Assembly (NCBI GenBank): GCA_017463615.1 | Contig: JAFTOU010000045.1 | Span: 1 to 54,826 of the forward strand | Reading direction: 5' to 3' | Origin: Alistipes sp. | Lineage (GTDB): Bacteria > Bacteroidota > Bacteroidia > Bacteroidales > Rikenellaceae | Length of the DNA: 54,826 bases | Shown: one piece after another, positions 10,520 to 20,013 of the stretch | How the letters are laid out: every line of letters starts with the position of its first letter | Position numbering within the stretch: the first letter of the stretch is position 1 | Notes under the pieces: model-generated | What the model was told of the DNA's origin: nothing | The model's input: the letters and a program-made list of their open reading frames with translations, nothing else | The model's database searches: none | Program-made: the position numbers and the translations under genes

Positions 10520-11608
10520 ATGGCAGAAAATTCTATTTTAATGCGACTTGATGGTCTGAAAATCAAGTACGAGGAGCTGGGTCAGAAGCTCACCGACCCC
10601 GAGGTGATTGCAGATGTCAAGGCGTTTGTGCAGTACAACAAGGAGTACCGCGAGCTGGAGCCTATTATTGAGACCGCCGACCGCTATCGCAAGGCGCTTG
10701 CCGACCTTGCCAATGCAAAGGATATACTTGCAACCGAGAAGGACGAGGAGTTCCGCGAGATGGCGCGTATGGAGATTGCCGAGCTGGAGCCTGCAATCGT
10801 GCAGTTAGAGGAGGAGATTAAGCTGCTGCTTATCCCTAAGGACCCTCAGGATGCTAAGAATGCAGTGCTTGAGATTCGTGGCGGTACAGGTGGCGACGAG
10901 GCTGCTCTGTTTGCGGGCGACTTGATGCGTATGTACACCAAGTATATTGAGACCAAGGGTTGGAAGTACGAGATTACCTCCTTCTCCGAGGGTACTGTAG
11001 GTGGTTACAAGGAGGTTATTATGAAGGTTACGGGCAACAATGTCTACGGCACGCTCAAGTACGAGTCTGGCGTTCATCGCGTGCAGCGAGTACCTCAGAC
11101 CGAGACTCAGGGTCGCGTACACACCTCAGCAGCATCTGTTGCGGTGCTACCTGAGGCTGACGAGTTTGATGTTGAGGTTTCATGGAACGATATTCGCAAG
11201 GATATATTCTGTGCCTCAGGTCCAGGTGGTCAGAGTGTGAATACAACCTACTCGGCTATCCGTCTGACCCACATCCCTACGGGTATTGTTGTTCAGTGTC
11301 AGGACCAGAAGTCGCAGATTAAGAATACCGAGAAGGCATTTGAGGAGCTTCGTACCCGAATCTTCAACCTTGAGTATCAGAAGTATCTGGACGAGATTGC
11401 CTCAAAGCGTAAGACCCTCGTATCTACGGGCGACCGCTCGGCGAAGATTCGTACCTACAACTACCCTCAGGGACGAATTACCGACCACCGTATCAACTAC
11501 ACAATCTATAACCTCGGCGCATTTATGGACGGCGATATTCAGGACTGCATAGACCACCTTATCGTTGCCGAGAATGCCGAGCGACTCAAGGAGCAGGAGC
11601 TGGGATAG
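10520..11608 (+). CDS. prfA: Peptide chain release factor 1
   Basis: RF1 recognises UAA and UAG in the ribosomal A site and triggers peptide release. The 362-residue protein carries the catalytic GGQ at 236-238 (ASGPGGQSVNTT). The codon-recognition tripeptide of RF1 type is PQT at 192-194 (RVPQTETQGR), so this is RF1 and not RF2. The N-terminal about 100 residues are the helical domain 1. It is followed after 3 bases by a small envelope gene. Confidence 0.97.
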   Translation: MAENSILMRLDGLKIKYEELGQKLTDPEVIADVKAFVQYNKEYRELEPIIETADRYRKALADLANAKDILATEKDEEFREMARMEIAELEPAIVQLEEEIKLLLIPKDPQDAKNAVLEIRGGTGGDEAALFAGDLMRMYTKYIETKGWKYEITSFSEGTVGGYKEVIMKVTGNNVYGTLKYESGVHRVQRVPQTETQGRVHTSAASVAVLPEADEFDVEVSWNDIRKDIFCASGPGGQSVNTTYSAIRLTHIPTGIVVQCQDQKSQIKNTEKAFEELRTRIFNLEYQKYLDEIASKRKTLVSTGDRSAKIRTYNYPQGRITDHRINYTIYNLGAFMDGDIQDCIDHLIVAENAERLKEQELG

Positions 11609-11611
11609 TAT

Positions 11612-12157
11612 ATGAGACGACTGCTGACAATACTCGCGTGCTCTCTGCTGTGGCTCACCGCTGCGGCAGAGACAGACCGTGAGCCCCTGTACATCGTCAA
11701 TGGACAGGTGCGCAGCAGCGTGTCGGACATCCCGGAGAAGAATATTGAGCGCATAGAGACCCTACCTGCCAACGAGCAGACCGTAGCGCAGTACGGGCAG
11801 AAGGCAAACAATGGTGTTGTTATCATCACCCTCTGCTACGACCAGGCGGCGCAGTTCACCGCTGGCGACAACTTCTCGGAGTATATCGCCTCCAAGGTCA
11901 AGTGGAAGGATAACGACCCCGTAGCCCGCTTCGTTATGCGATTTACCGTGTGTGCCGACGGCAGCGTTGCGGAAGGGAATATCCTCCAGTCTACCGACAA
12001 GCGCTTTGCCAAGCGTGTGCGTAGCGCCTTTGCGGCCTCGCCTAAGTGGCAGGCGGCAACCAAGCGCGGCGTGGCGGTGGAGAGCGAGCACCTGCTGGTT
12101 GTTCAGCTACCAAAGGGTCGTAAGCTACCGCGTCAGCCATACATCATAATGCTGTAG
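11612..12157 (+). CDS. Small exported protein joining a SusC-plug-like motif to a TonB C-terminal-like domain
   Basis: Of 181 residues, 1-19 form a signal peptide. Residues 26-73 read LYIVNGQ, then DIPEKNIERIETL, then YGQKANNGVVIIT. This is the signature of the plug of SusC-type TonB-dependent receptors. Residues about 85-165 (ARFVMRFTVCADGSVAEG, then a serine/lysine-rich stretch ending AAT) resemble the TonB C-terminal domain as found at the end of M56 proteins. No transmembrane helix beyond the signal and no barrel is present. It may interact with outer-membrane receptors or be a remnant of a signalling protein. Its function is not known. It starts 3 bases after prfA and ends 4 before xseA. 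Confidence 0.65.
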   Translation: MRRLLTILACSLLWLTAAAETDREPLYIVNGQVRSSVSDIPEKNIERIETLPANEQTVAQYGQKANNGVVIITLCYDQAAQFTAGDNFSEYIASKVKWKDNDPVARFVMRFTVCADGSVAEGNILQSTDKRFAKRVRSAFAASPKWQAATKRGVAVESEHLLVVQLPKGRKLPRQPYIIML

Positions 12158-12161
12158 AGCT

Positions 12162-13343
12162 ATGAGAGAGAGTTTTTCGTTATACGAACTTCAGCGCATC
12201 GTTGGCGCGGCTGTGGAGCAGTTTTTTCCACAGCCCGTATGGGTTAGTGCCGAGATATCAGAGCTTAAGGTAAACGCTACGGGGCACTGCTACATGGAGC
12301 TTGTGGAGCGTGACGAGAAAGGCAGCTCGGGCAATAATGCCAAGGCTCAAGCCCGCGCGATGATATGGAAAAACCGCTTCCCGCAGCTCAATGGCAAGTT
12401 TGAGGCGGCTACGGGGCGAGCACTTGCCGCAGCGATGAAGGTGCTGCTGCAGGTTACCGTCACCCACCATCCGCTCTATGGGCTGAGCCTGCAGGTTACA
12501 GATATAGACCCCTTCTACACCATCGGCGAGGCGGAGCGACAGCGACAGATAACCATAGCCAAGCTCCAGAGCGACGGGGTGTGGGACATGAACCGCGGCG
12601 TGGCTATCCCTCGCATTGTTCAGCGCGTGGCTGTGGTCTCAAGTGCTACGGCGGCGGGCTACCGCGACTTTATCAACGAGATTAACAGCTCGCCCTACCG
12701 CATAGTAACGACCCTCTTTGAGGCATCTATGCAGGGGCAGAGTAGCGAGCAGAGCATTATCGCCGCACTGCTATCTATAGCCGAGCGACAGGAGGAGTTT
12801 GACGCTGTGGCGATAATCCGTGGAGGAGGCTCCGTATCGGACCTTGAGTGCTTCAACGCCTACGCCACGGCGAGCTATGTGGCACAATTTCCGCTGCCGG
12901 TACTCTCGGGCATAGGTCACGACAAGGATACCAGCGTGGTGGATATGGTTGCAGCCGTACCGCTCAAGACCCCAACGGCCGTGGCGGCGTGGATTTGCGA
13001 CCGCGCAGCGACCTTTGACGCCCAGCTGGAGTATGCCGCCGTGCTTCTGCGCGAGAGCTGCACGAAGGTGACTCAGGCGGCAGCATTGCGGTTAGAGCAG
13101 TACCAGAGCACGCTCAAGAGTAGCGTAATGACAGCTCTTGAGCGCCAGCGCGAGCGACTAAATAGCTACGCTATGCTGACGGAGAACTTCGCACCCGCAA
13201 GGCTTCTGCGCCTCGGCTTTGCCGTAGCGCGTGGCGAGGGTGGTGTTATCCGCAAGGTAGATGATGTTGCTGTAGGCGAGAGGATAACAATAGAGGTTGC
13301 CGACGGCACCTTAAAGGCAGAAATAGTTGAGAAAAATGGGTAA
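12162..13343 (+). CDS. xseA: Exodeoxyribonuclease VII large subunit
   Basis: XseA is the catalytic subunit of the single-strand-specific exonuclease VII. It begins with the OB-fold (FPQPVWVSAEISELKV, about 21-36) and contains the conserved VVSSATAAGYRDF region (about 163-175) and IIRGGGSVSDLECFN (about 217-231). A coiled-coil C-terminus follows. At 393 residues it is shorter than the 456 of E. coli but in the range for this phylum. Its end overlaps xseB by 8 bases. Confidence 0.93.
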   Translation: MRESFSLYELQRIVGAAVEQFFPQPVWVSAEISELKVNATGHCYMELVERDEKGSSGNNAKAQARAMIWKNRFPQLNGKFEAATGRALAAAMKVLLQVTVTHHPLYGLSLQVTDIDPFYTIGEAERQRQITIAKLQSDGVWDMNRGVAIPRIVQRVAVVSSATAAGYRDFINEINSSPYRIVTTLFEASMQGQSSEQSIIAALLSIAERQEEFDAVAIIRGGGSVSDLECFNAYATASYVAQFPLPVLSGIGHDKDTSVVDMVAAVPLKTPTAVAAWICDRAATFDAQLEYAAVLLRESCTKVTQAAALRLEQYQSTLKSSVMTALERQRERLNSYAMLTENFAPARLLRLGFAVARGEGGVIRKVDDVAVGERITIEVADGTLKAEIVEKNG

Positions 13344-13527
13344 GAAGAGTAACATTTCGTACACCGAGGCGATGGCGGAGATTGAGCAGATACTCGCCTC
13401 GCTGCAGCGTGCCGACTGCGATGTAGAGATACTGGCAAAGCAGGTAGAGCGCGCAACAGAGTTAATAAACATTTGTCGCACGCGCCTGCGTAAGGCTCAG
13501 AGCGATGTTGAGAAGCTATTTGAGTAG
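13336..13527 (+). CDS. xseB: Exodeoxyribonuclease VII small subunit
   Basis: XseB is the small helical subunit that binds the coiled coil of XseA. The 63-residue protein shows the family pattern YTEAMAEIEQILASLQ, then VEILAKQVERATELI, and ends in a short acidic tail. The ATG at 13336 is chosen over a TTG at 13327. It lies inside the 3' end of xseA, so the two subunits are translationally coupled. Confidence 0.92.
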   Translation: MGKKSNISYTEAMAEIEQILASLQRADCDVEILAKQVERATELINICRTRLRKAQSDVEKLFE

Positions 13528-13547
13528 TTCAAATTAAGAGAAGAAGA

Positions 13548-14333
13548 ATGGGTTTTGTAGGTAAGACTATCCGTTTGGCGCTAAACATTGTGCCACGCAC
13601 CGCACTTCAGCGCGTGGCAGAGTGGGCTGTGCCTATGGTCGGGCTACTCTATCGTGGCAAGGGGCGCGAGTGTCCTATATGTCACAGCCACTACCGCCGC
13701 TTTATGCCATACGGCTACGGCACGGTGCGCGAAGATGCGCTCTGTCCCCACTGCCTGTCGTTGGAGCGTCACCGACTGCTATGGCACTACCTTATGCACA
13801 CCCACCACGACCGCCTCAAGGAGCTGCCTACAATGCTACACATAGCCCCAGAGGTCTGCTTGATGCGCGAATTTAGGCATATGTACGCCTCCAAGCCGCA
13901 GAATTACATCACCGCCGACTTAGAGAGTCCACTTGCCGATATGCACTTTGATGTGCAGAGCATACCTATGGCGGATAGCAGCGTGGATATTATCATCTGC
14001 AACCACCTGCTCGAGCATGTGGAGAGCGACCACAAGGCGCTGCAGGAGATGTACCGCATAATGCGCAGTGGCGGCATGGGCGTTATGCTTGCGCCGATAG
14101 ACTACTCGCGCGAGATGACATACGAGGACGATACAATCACCGACCCTAAGCAGCGAGCAGAGCTCTTTGGGCAGTATGACCACCGTCGCGTATATGGAAA
14201 GGACTACCTCACACGCCTTCGTGCTGCGGGCTTTGAGGCCGAAGAGATTGACTATGCAGCACAATTTTCAGTTTCAGAGCGTACCCTGCACAGCTTCGGG
14301 TGCGACAAATTATATATAGTAAGAAAGGGTTAG
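13548..14333 (+). CDS. SAM-dependent methyltransferase with N-terminal zinc-binding motif
   Basis: This is a class I methyltransferase of the Methyltransf_11 type. Two CxxC pairs, CPIC (42-45) and CPHC (66-69), probably bind zinc. They are followed by a shortened SAM-binding fold with ITADLES and FDVQSIPMADSSVDII, then NHLLEHV. The usual E/DxGxGxG loop is replaced by MLHIAPEVCL. This resembles methyltransferases found in polysaccharide or small-molecule modification, but the substrate is unknown. It starts 20 bases after xseB and ends 3 before the rel gene. Confidence 0.75.
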   Translation: MGFVGKTIRLALNIVPRTALQRVAEWAVPMVGLLYRGKGRECPICHSHYRRFMPYGYGTVREDALCPHCLSLERHRLLWHYLMHTHHDRLKELPTMLHIAPEVCLMREFRHMYASKPQNYITADLESPLADMHFDVQSIPMADSSVDIIICNHLLEHVESDHKALQEMYRIMRSGGMGVMLAPIDYSREMTYEDDTITDPKQRAELFGQYDHRRVYGKDYLTRLRAAGFEAEEIDYAAQFSVSERTLHSFGCDKLYIVRKG

Positions 14334-14336
14334 AAG

Positions 14337-16550
14337 ATGAGTAATGTACTTGAAAGATATTCAGACTTCCGCGCAACTATAGCCGGTATGTTCTCCGTAA
14401 CTACGCAGCAGATGGTAGATGCCGCGTTGCACTATGCCGACCAACACCTGGGCGAAATGACCCGCTACGACGGCTCGCCGATGTTAGACCACGCCGTATC
14501 TGTGGCAAAGATTGTGGCTACAGAGGTGGGGCTTGGTCGTAACTCTACAGTCTCGGCAATCATCCACGATGTTGTCCGCATAGCGGCGCAGAGCGATGAC
14601 GAGGAGCTGCTGGACAATACCATTGCCGAGTGCAGCAAGCTCTTTGGCGACGAGGTTGCGGGTATTGTCAGCGGTCTGGCGAATATCTCCGAGCTGCAGT
14701 TCAACACCCACAAGGAGCAGGCATCCTCGTTCCGCGATATGATTGTCGCCTACTCCGAGGATCCGCGTGTGATACTTATAAAGCTCGCCGACCGTCTGGA
14801 GGTTATGCGCTCAATCGCCATCTTCCCCGAGGCGAAGCGCAAGAAGAAGAGCTGGGAGAGCATGAACCTCTATGCCCAGATTGCCCACAAGCTCGGACTC
14901 TACAACATCAAGAGCGAACTGGAGGACCTTGCCCTCAGTCAGTTGGAGAGCGAGGCGTACAACCACATCGTAAGCAAGCTCGCCGAGAGCGAGAGCGAGC
15001 GACTGGCCTTCATAGAGCGATTCCTTGAGCCTATTCGCAAGGCGTTGGACGCTGCGGGTATGAAGTACCACATCAAGAGCCGCACAAAGTCTGTATACTC
15101 CATCTGGAACAAGATGCGCAAGCAGCAGGTGCCATTTGAGGGTGTCTACGACATCTTCGCCCTGCGCATTATCATCGACTGCCCTAAGGAGCAGGAGAAG
15201 GCGCAGTGCTGGTATGTATACTCTATCGTCAGCGACTTCTACACCCCAAATACCGACCGTATGCGCGACTGGATAACCATCCCGAAGTCCAACGGCTACG
15301 AGTCGCTCCACACCACCGTATCGGCGGGCGATGGCAAGTGGGTGGAGATTCAGATTCGTACCGAGCGCATGGACGATGTTGCCGAGCTGGGTATCGCTGC
15401 CCACTGGCGCTACAAGGGTGTCAATCAGGGTGCACAGACCTCGGAGCAGTGGCTGCAGCGTCTGCGCGAGCTGATGGACGAGACCAAGGAGGATATTGCC
15501 GAGCGCTTTGACGCCAAGCCTGCCTCGGGCGAGATATTTGTCTTTACCCCAAATGGCGATATACGCAAGTTGCCGGAGGGCGCTACGGTGCTGGACTTCG
15601 CCTTTGACATCCACACCAACCTCGGCTCTACCTGCTCGGGTGGTAAGGTCAATGGTCGCGCTGTGCCTATTCGCGAGACGCTCAAGAATGGCGACATCGT
15701 GGAGATTATCTCGCAGAAGAACCAGCAGCCAAAGGCAGACTGGCTCAACTTTGTCGTCACTACCAAGGCTCGCCAGCGCATCAAGGCCTTCATCCGCGAG
15801 GAGCAGGCTAAGAATGCCAAGCTCGGCCGCGAGGAGCTTGAGCGCAAGCTGAAGAACTGGAAACTTACGGCCAAGAGTATTGACGAGGTGGTTGCCTACC
15901 TGTGCAAGTACTACAAGCAGCGCACGGGTACTGCCCTCTACGAACTTATTGCCACCGAGCGCATAGACCTTATGGTTGTCAAGGAGGTGCTTACCCGTTG
16001 GCTCTCGGGCGAGGCGGACGAGGAGCGCCGTGCAGCCGAGGCGGCAGCCGAAGCGGCGCGTCGTCAGGCACAGCAGCCGATGAAGCAGACCTCTTCAGAT
16101 GCGCTTGTGATTGACGAGAGCATCAACAACATCGTCTACAAGCTCGCCAAGTGTTGCAACCCGATTAAGGGCGATGACATCTTCGGCTTTGTGACAATCA
16201 ATGCGGGCATTACCGTACACCGCACCGACTGCCCAAATGCCAAGCATATCCGCAAGAACTATCCATACCGCATCATGGAGGCTAAGTGGCGCGAGCAGGC
16301 GCAGGGCTCCTTCCGCGTAACTATATCCATCACGGCGCAGGACTCGGCAGGCCTTGTAAACCAGATTACCGAGGTTGTCAGCCGCGACCTGAAGCTCAAC
16401 ATCCGCACCATAAACATCTCCTCGCGTGGCGATGGCACGGGCGTGGGAACTATCAGCGTAGAGGTGCCTTCAACATCGGTGGTAGATATGCTCCTGCACG
16501 CCATTATGCGCATCAAGGGTGTGCAGCGCGCGGTGAGAGTGAACAACTAA
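14337..16550 (+). CDS. RelA/SpoT homologue, probably synthetase-only
   Basis: This makes the alarmone (p)ppGpp. The 737-residue protein has the full architecture: HD domain (about 25-190), synthetase (about 240-360), TGS (about 395-455) and C-terminal ACT (about 660-737). The synthetase side looks intact, with Asp273 in YDIFALRI, NGYESLHTTV (320-329), Glu338 in EIQIRT and AAHWRYKG. On the hydrolase side His52, His77-Asp78 and Asp152 are kept. The ED pair that normally follows HDxx is Arg81-Ile82, and the Asn of DRLHNMR is Val156. Hydrolysis is therefore probably lost. A second, bifunctional homologue would be expected elsewhere in the genome. Confidence 0.9.
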   Translation: MSNVLERYSDFRATIAGMFSVTTQQMVDAALHYADQHLGEMTRYDGSPMLDHAVSVAKIVATEVGLGRNSTVSAIIHDVVRIAAQSDDEELLDNTIAECSKLFGDEVAGIVSGLANISELQFNTHKEQASSFRDMIVAYSEDPRVILIKLADRLEVMRSIAIFPEAKRKKKSWESMNLYAQIAHKLGLYNIKSELEDLALSQLESEAYNHIVSKLAESESERLAFIERFLEPIRKALDAAGMKYHIKSRTKSVYSIWNKMRKQQVPFEGVYDIFALRIIIDCPKEQEKAQCWYVYSIVSDFYTPNTDRMRDWITIPKSNGYESLHTTVSAGDGKWVEIQIRTERMDDVAELGIAAHWRYKGVNQGAQTSEQWLQRLRELMDETKEDIAERFDAKPASGEIFVFTPNGDIRKLPEGATVLDFAFDIHTNLGSTCSGGKVNGRAVPIRETLKNGDIVEIISQKNQQPKADWLNFVVTTKARQRIKAFIREEQAKNAKLGREELERKLKNWKLTAKSIDEVVAYLCKYYKQRTGTALYELIATERIDLMVVKEVLTRWLSGEADEERRAAEAAAEAARRQAQQPMKQTSSDALVIDESINNIVYKLAKCCNPIKGDDIFGFVTINAGITVHRTDCPNAKHIRKNYPYRIMEAKWREQAQGSFRVTISITAQDSAGLVNQITEVVSRDLKLNIRTINISSRGDGTGVGTISVEVPSTSVVDMLLHAIMRIKGVQRAVRVNN

Positions 16551-16572
16551 GCAACCTAAAAATAACCTAATA

Positions 16573-18279
16573 ATGAAAAAGACCTTAACCCTAATCCTAT
16601 TGCTCATCGCCGCCGTAACAGTCTCGGCGCAGAGCAACTTTACATCGACCCTCAAGGCGAAGGCCAAGAAGGGGGTGACCATCTACGGCACCGTTGAGTG
16701 CGACGGGCGTCCACTTGCGGGCGTAGCCGTATCGGATGGCTACCAGATTGTGCAGACCAACAAGAAGGGTCAGTATGCACTCGCCTCCCAGAAGCAGAAC
16801 GGCTATGTATTTATCACTATCCCAAGTGGTTACGAGGCTGTGACCGAGGGTGCGGATGTTGTTCCGCAGTTCTGGGCAACCCTTACTGCCGATGCCACGA
16901 CGGCCGAGCGTCACGACTTTACGCTCAAGGCTGTGGATAACGACCACCACGCCATCGTTGCCGTTGCCGACATCCACATCTCCAACCACCACAACGACCT
17001 AAGTTGCTTCCGCGACATCTTCATCCCTCAGCTTAAGGCCGAGGTTGAGCAGTATCGCAAGGCGGGCATACCTGTCTACACCCTCTGCCTGGGCGACAGC
17101 TCGCACGAGATATACTGGTACGACTACAACCAGGATATCCGCAGCTTCTGCCGCACGCTTGCCGATGTGGGCTACCCTACTCCGCTCTTCAACACCATGG
17201 GCAACCACGACAATGACGGAGGTGTGCCACACAGCCCTACGGTAGACTTTGACGCTACGGCGAAGTACCGCGAGGCATTTGGTCCGCGATACTACTCCTT
17301 CAACATCGGAAAGATTCACTATGTGGTGCTTGATAACATCCACTACATCAACAAGCCTGGTGGCAAGAAGGCTAAGGGTATTGTCGGCTCGCGCAACTAC
17401 AGCTACGACATCACCCCCGAGCAGCTCGCTTGGCTGGAGAAGGATTTGGCATTGGTTACCGACAAGAGCACCCCTATTGTCATCGGCGTTCACAGCCCAA
17501 TATACCGCTACAAGAACGGTATGAGCGGCAAGGTCAATATCAACCTTGAGGAGCAGAGCGGCAAGGCACTCACAGAGCTGCTCCGCCCATTCTCTACCGT
17601 GCATGTACTCTCTGGCCACACACATCGCAACCGCATAACTATCTGCAGTGGCGACAAGAGCCAGCCAGAGTTAGCAAATATCGTAGACCACAATATCGTT
17701 GCCGTATCGGGCTCGCTGTGGTACTCGTCGGCCTTCGGTGGCCCTATGCTCGGCTCACTCGGCGAGCCTGCAGGCTACAAGATTTTCACTATGGACGATA
17801 AGGATATCAAGTGGCGATTCAAGGCTACGCAATACTCTGCAGATGAACAGTTTACCTGCTTTGACATGAATGCCGTGCGCGACTACTTCCGCACAAATGG
17901 CGAGGTGCGCGTATTCCTTGACCACTTCCCTAAGCGTACCGACTTTGCCGAGTGGGAGAGCGAGAACAGCATCATGGTAAATATCTGGGACTGGTGCGAC
18001 GGCTGGAAGATAGAGATCTCCGAGAACGGCACGCCGCTGGAGGTTACCCGCCGCAAGGTAGAGCATCCGCAGATGATCGTTGGTCTGGATATCCCGAACA
18101 CCCTCTGGCGCATAAAGTTTGACCAGAAGAACAACAAGCGCAAGGCACATCCGCACATGTTCCACGCCGTAGCCTCCGCGCCAGATACAACCATAGAGGT
18201 GACCGTCACCGACTGCTTCGGCAAGCAGTACAAGCAGACTATGGTGCGACCAAAGCCTTTTTCGTTAAATATGAGATAA
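16573..18279 (+). CDS. Secreted calcineurin-like phosphoesterase, first of three tandem paralogues
   Basis: This is a metallophosphoesterase (PF00149) with the extra N- and C-terminal domains (MetallophosN/MetallophosC) usual in Bacteroidota. The signal peptide is 1-20. The N-terminal beta domain with YGTVECDGRPLAGV (about 38-51) looks like a carboxypeptidase-regulatory fold. The catalytic motifs are ADIH (Asp133, His135), GDSS (Asp175), MGNHDND (about 209-215), GVHSP and SGHTHRN. The C-terminal about 150 residues are beta-rich. It acts in the periplasm or at the surface on an unknown phosphoester. It starts 22 bases after rel and ends 12 before the second copy. Confidence 0.85.
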   Translation: MKKTLTLILLLIAAVTVSAQSNFTSTLKAKAKKGVTIYGTVECDGRPLAGVAVSDGYQIVQTNKKGQYALASQKQNGYVFITIPSGYEAVTEGADVVPQFWATLTADATTAERHDFTLKAVDNDHHAIVAVADIHISNHHNDLSCFRDIFIPQLKAEVEQYRKAGIPVYTLCLGDSSHEIYWYDYNQDIRSFCRTLADVGYPTPLFNTMGNHDNDGGVPHSPTVDFDATAKYREAFGPRYYSFNIGKIHYVVLDNIHYINKPGGKKAKGIVGSRNYSYDITPEQLAWLEKDLALVTDKSTPIVIGVHSPIYRYKNGMSGKVNINLEEQSGKALTELLRPFSTVHVLSGHTHRNRITICSGDKSQPELANIVDHNIVAVSGSLWYSSAFGGPMLGSLGEPAGYKIFTMDDKDIKWRFKATQYSADEQFTCFDMNAVRDYFRTNGEVRVFLDHFPKRTDFAEWESENSIMVNIWDWCDGWKIEISENGTPLEVTRRKVEHPQMIVGLDIPNTLWRIKFDQKNNKRKAHPHMFHAVASAPDTTIEVTVTDCFGKQYKQTMVRPKPFSLNMR

Positions 18280-18291
18280 CCGACCTAAGAT

Positions 18292-20007
18292 ATGAAACGA
18301 CTTACAACCCTAATCCTCGCCCTTGCCGTAGCTATGACCGCTGTGGCGCAGAGCACCTTCACCTCAACCCTCAAGGCTAAAGCCGCTAAGGGCGCTACAA
18401 TATACGGCACCGTTGAGTGCGACGGCACTCCCCTCGCGGGCGTGGTGGTATCCGATGGCTATCAGGTCGTAAAGACCGACAAAAATGGCGTATACAACAT
18501 CCCATCCGAGAAGCGCAACGGCTATGTATTTATCTCTATACCAAGCGGTTATGAGGCACTAACCGCCGGCACAGATGTCGTTCCGCAGCTTTGGGCAACA
18601 CTTACAGCAGACAGCAGCACTGCCGAGCGTCACGACTTCAACCTGCGCAAGGTAGACAACGACCGCCATGTGATTGTTGCCGTGGCGGATATTCACCTGT
18701 CAAACAAGCTGAACGACATTCACACCTTCAGCACCTCCTTCCTGCCGAGCCTTAAGGCGGAGATTGAGCAGTATCGCCAGCAGGGTATTCCTGTCTACAC
18801 CCTCTGCATGGGCGACAGCAGCTTTGACACCTACTGGTACGACTACCTCTACGATATCAGAGACTTCCGCCGCACACTGGAGGATGTAGAGTACCCTACT
18901 CAGTTCTTCAACACCATGGGTAACCACGACAACGACGGCGCTACCCCATGTGACGAGAATACCGACTGGAACGCCTCGGCAAAGTATCGTCAGGCATTTG
19001 GTCCGACCTACTACTCCTTCAACATCGGCAAGGTGCACTACATTATGCTGGACGACCAGATATACCTCAACGAGCCACTGCCAACGGCTAAGAAGGGTAA
19101 GGGCTTGGTTGGTGCACGAAACCACATCACCGCCCTCACACGCGCACAGCTCGACTGGCTCAAGAAGGACTTGGCGACCGTGGAGGACAAGAACACCCCG
19201 ATAGTTATCGGCGTGCACAGCCCTATTTTCCGCTACCGCGACTATATGTACGCCCCTGTAGACTGCCGTCTGCCTGCTGAGCAGCGCGACGAGTTTGTGG
19301 GTCTGTTCAAGGAGTTTGCTACCGTTCACATCCTCTCAGGACATACACACCGTAACCGTTGCTGCTACGGTCGTGACGACGCTGCACAGCCAGATATTGC
19401 CAACTTCACGGAGCACACCGTAGCTGCCGTATCGGGTACTCGCTGGCACACCTCTGCCTTTGGTGGTCCGCAGATTGCCGTTACGGGCGAGCCTGCAGGT
19501 TGCAAGATTTTTAATGTCAGCGACAGCGACATCAAGTGGTACTTCAAGGCTACAGAGTTTAGTGCCGACGACCAATTCCGTTGCTTTGATATGAACGGCG
19601 TGAGCGACTACTATCGCACAAATAACGAGGTGCGCGTATTCCTTGACCACTTCCCTAAGCGCACAGACTATGCTAAGGAGAAGTTCCGCGGCAAGGTGAT
19701 GATTCATGTTTGGGACTGGGCAAACGACTGGAAGATAGAGGTTACCGAGAATGGCACGCCACTGGAGGTTACCCGCGAAAAGGCCGAGAATCCGCAGTAT
19801 GTGCTCTCCTACGAGATTCCTAAGCGCCTCTGGTTCTTTGATCTCAACTCGGCATCAAGCAAGAAGAAGATTCGCCACCCGCACATGTTCCATGTAACCC
19901 CATCTTCGCCTACATCTACCCTTGAGGTTACCGTAACAGACTGCTTCGGCAACAAGTATCACCAGAGCATGGAGCGACCAAAGCCATTCTCACTACATAT
20001 GAAATAG
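18292..20007 (+). CDS. Secreted calcineurin-like phosphoesterase, second tandem paralogue
   Basis: It is 571 residues with the same domain order as its neighbours. It has a signal peptide ending VAQ, an N-terminal domain with YGTVECDGTPLAGV, metal sites VADIHLS, GDSSFDTYWYD, MGNHDNDG, GVHSPIF and SGHTHRN, and a C-terminal beta domain ending KPFSLHMK. The first 60 residues are close to the first copy (TSTLKAKA then ATIYGT), which supports duplication in place. Only 6 bases separate it from the third copy. Substrate unknown. Confidence 0.85.
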   Translation: MKRLTTLILALAVAMTAVAQSTFTSTLKAKAAKGATIYGTVECDGTPLAGVVVSDGYQVVKTDKNGVYNIPSEKRNGYVFISIPSGYEALTAGTDVVPQLWATLTADSSTAERHDFNLRKVDNDRHVIVAVADIHLSNKLNDIHTFSTSFLPSLKAEIEQYRQQGIPVYTLCMGDSSFDTYWYDYLYDIRDFRRTLEDVEYPTQFFNTMGNHDNDGATPCDENTDWNASAKYRQAFGPTYYSFNIGKVHYIMLDDQIYLNEPLPTAKKGKGLVGARNHITALTRAQLDWLKKDLATVEDKNTPIVIGVHSPIFRYRDYMYAPVDCRLPAEQRDEFVGLFKEFATVHILSGHTHRNRCCYGRDDAAQPDIANFTEHTVAAVSGTRWHTSAFGGPQIAVTGEPAGCKIFNVSDSDIKWYFKATEFSADDQFRCFDMNGVSDYYRTNNEVRVFLDHFPKRTDYAKEKFRGKVMIHVWDWANDWKIEVTENGTPLEVTREKAENPQYVLSYEIPKRLWFFDLNSASSKKKIRHPHMFHVTPSSPTSTLEVTVTDCFGNKYHQSMERPKPFSLHMK

Positions 20008-20013
20008 TGCCCT

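Noticed and set aside
13336-13527. Frameshift or fusion of xseA and xseB
   Set aside because: The 8-base overlap is normal coupling; both proteins have complete family ends.
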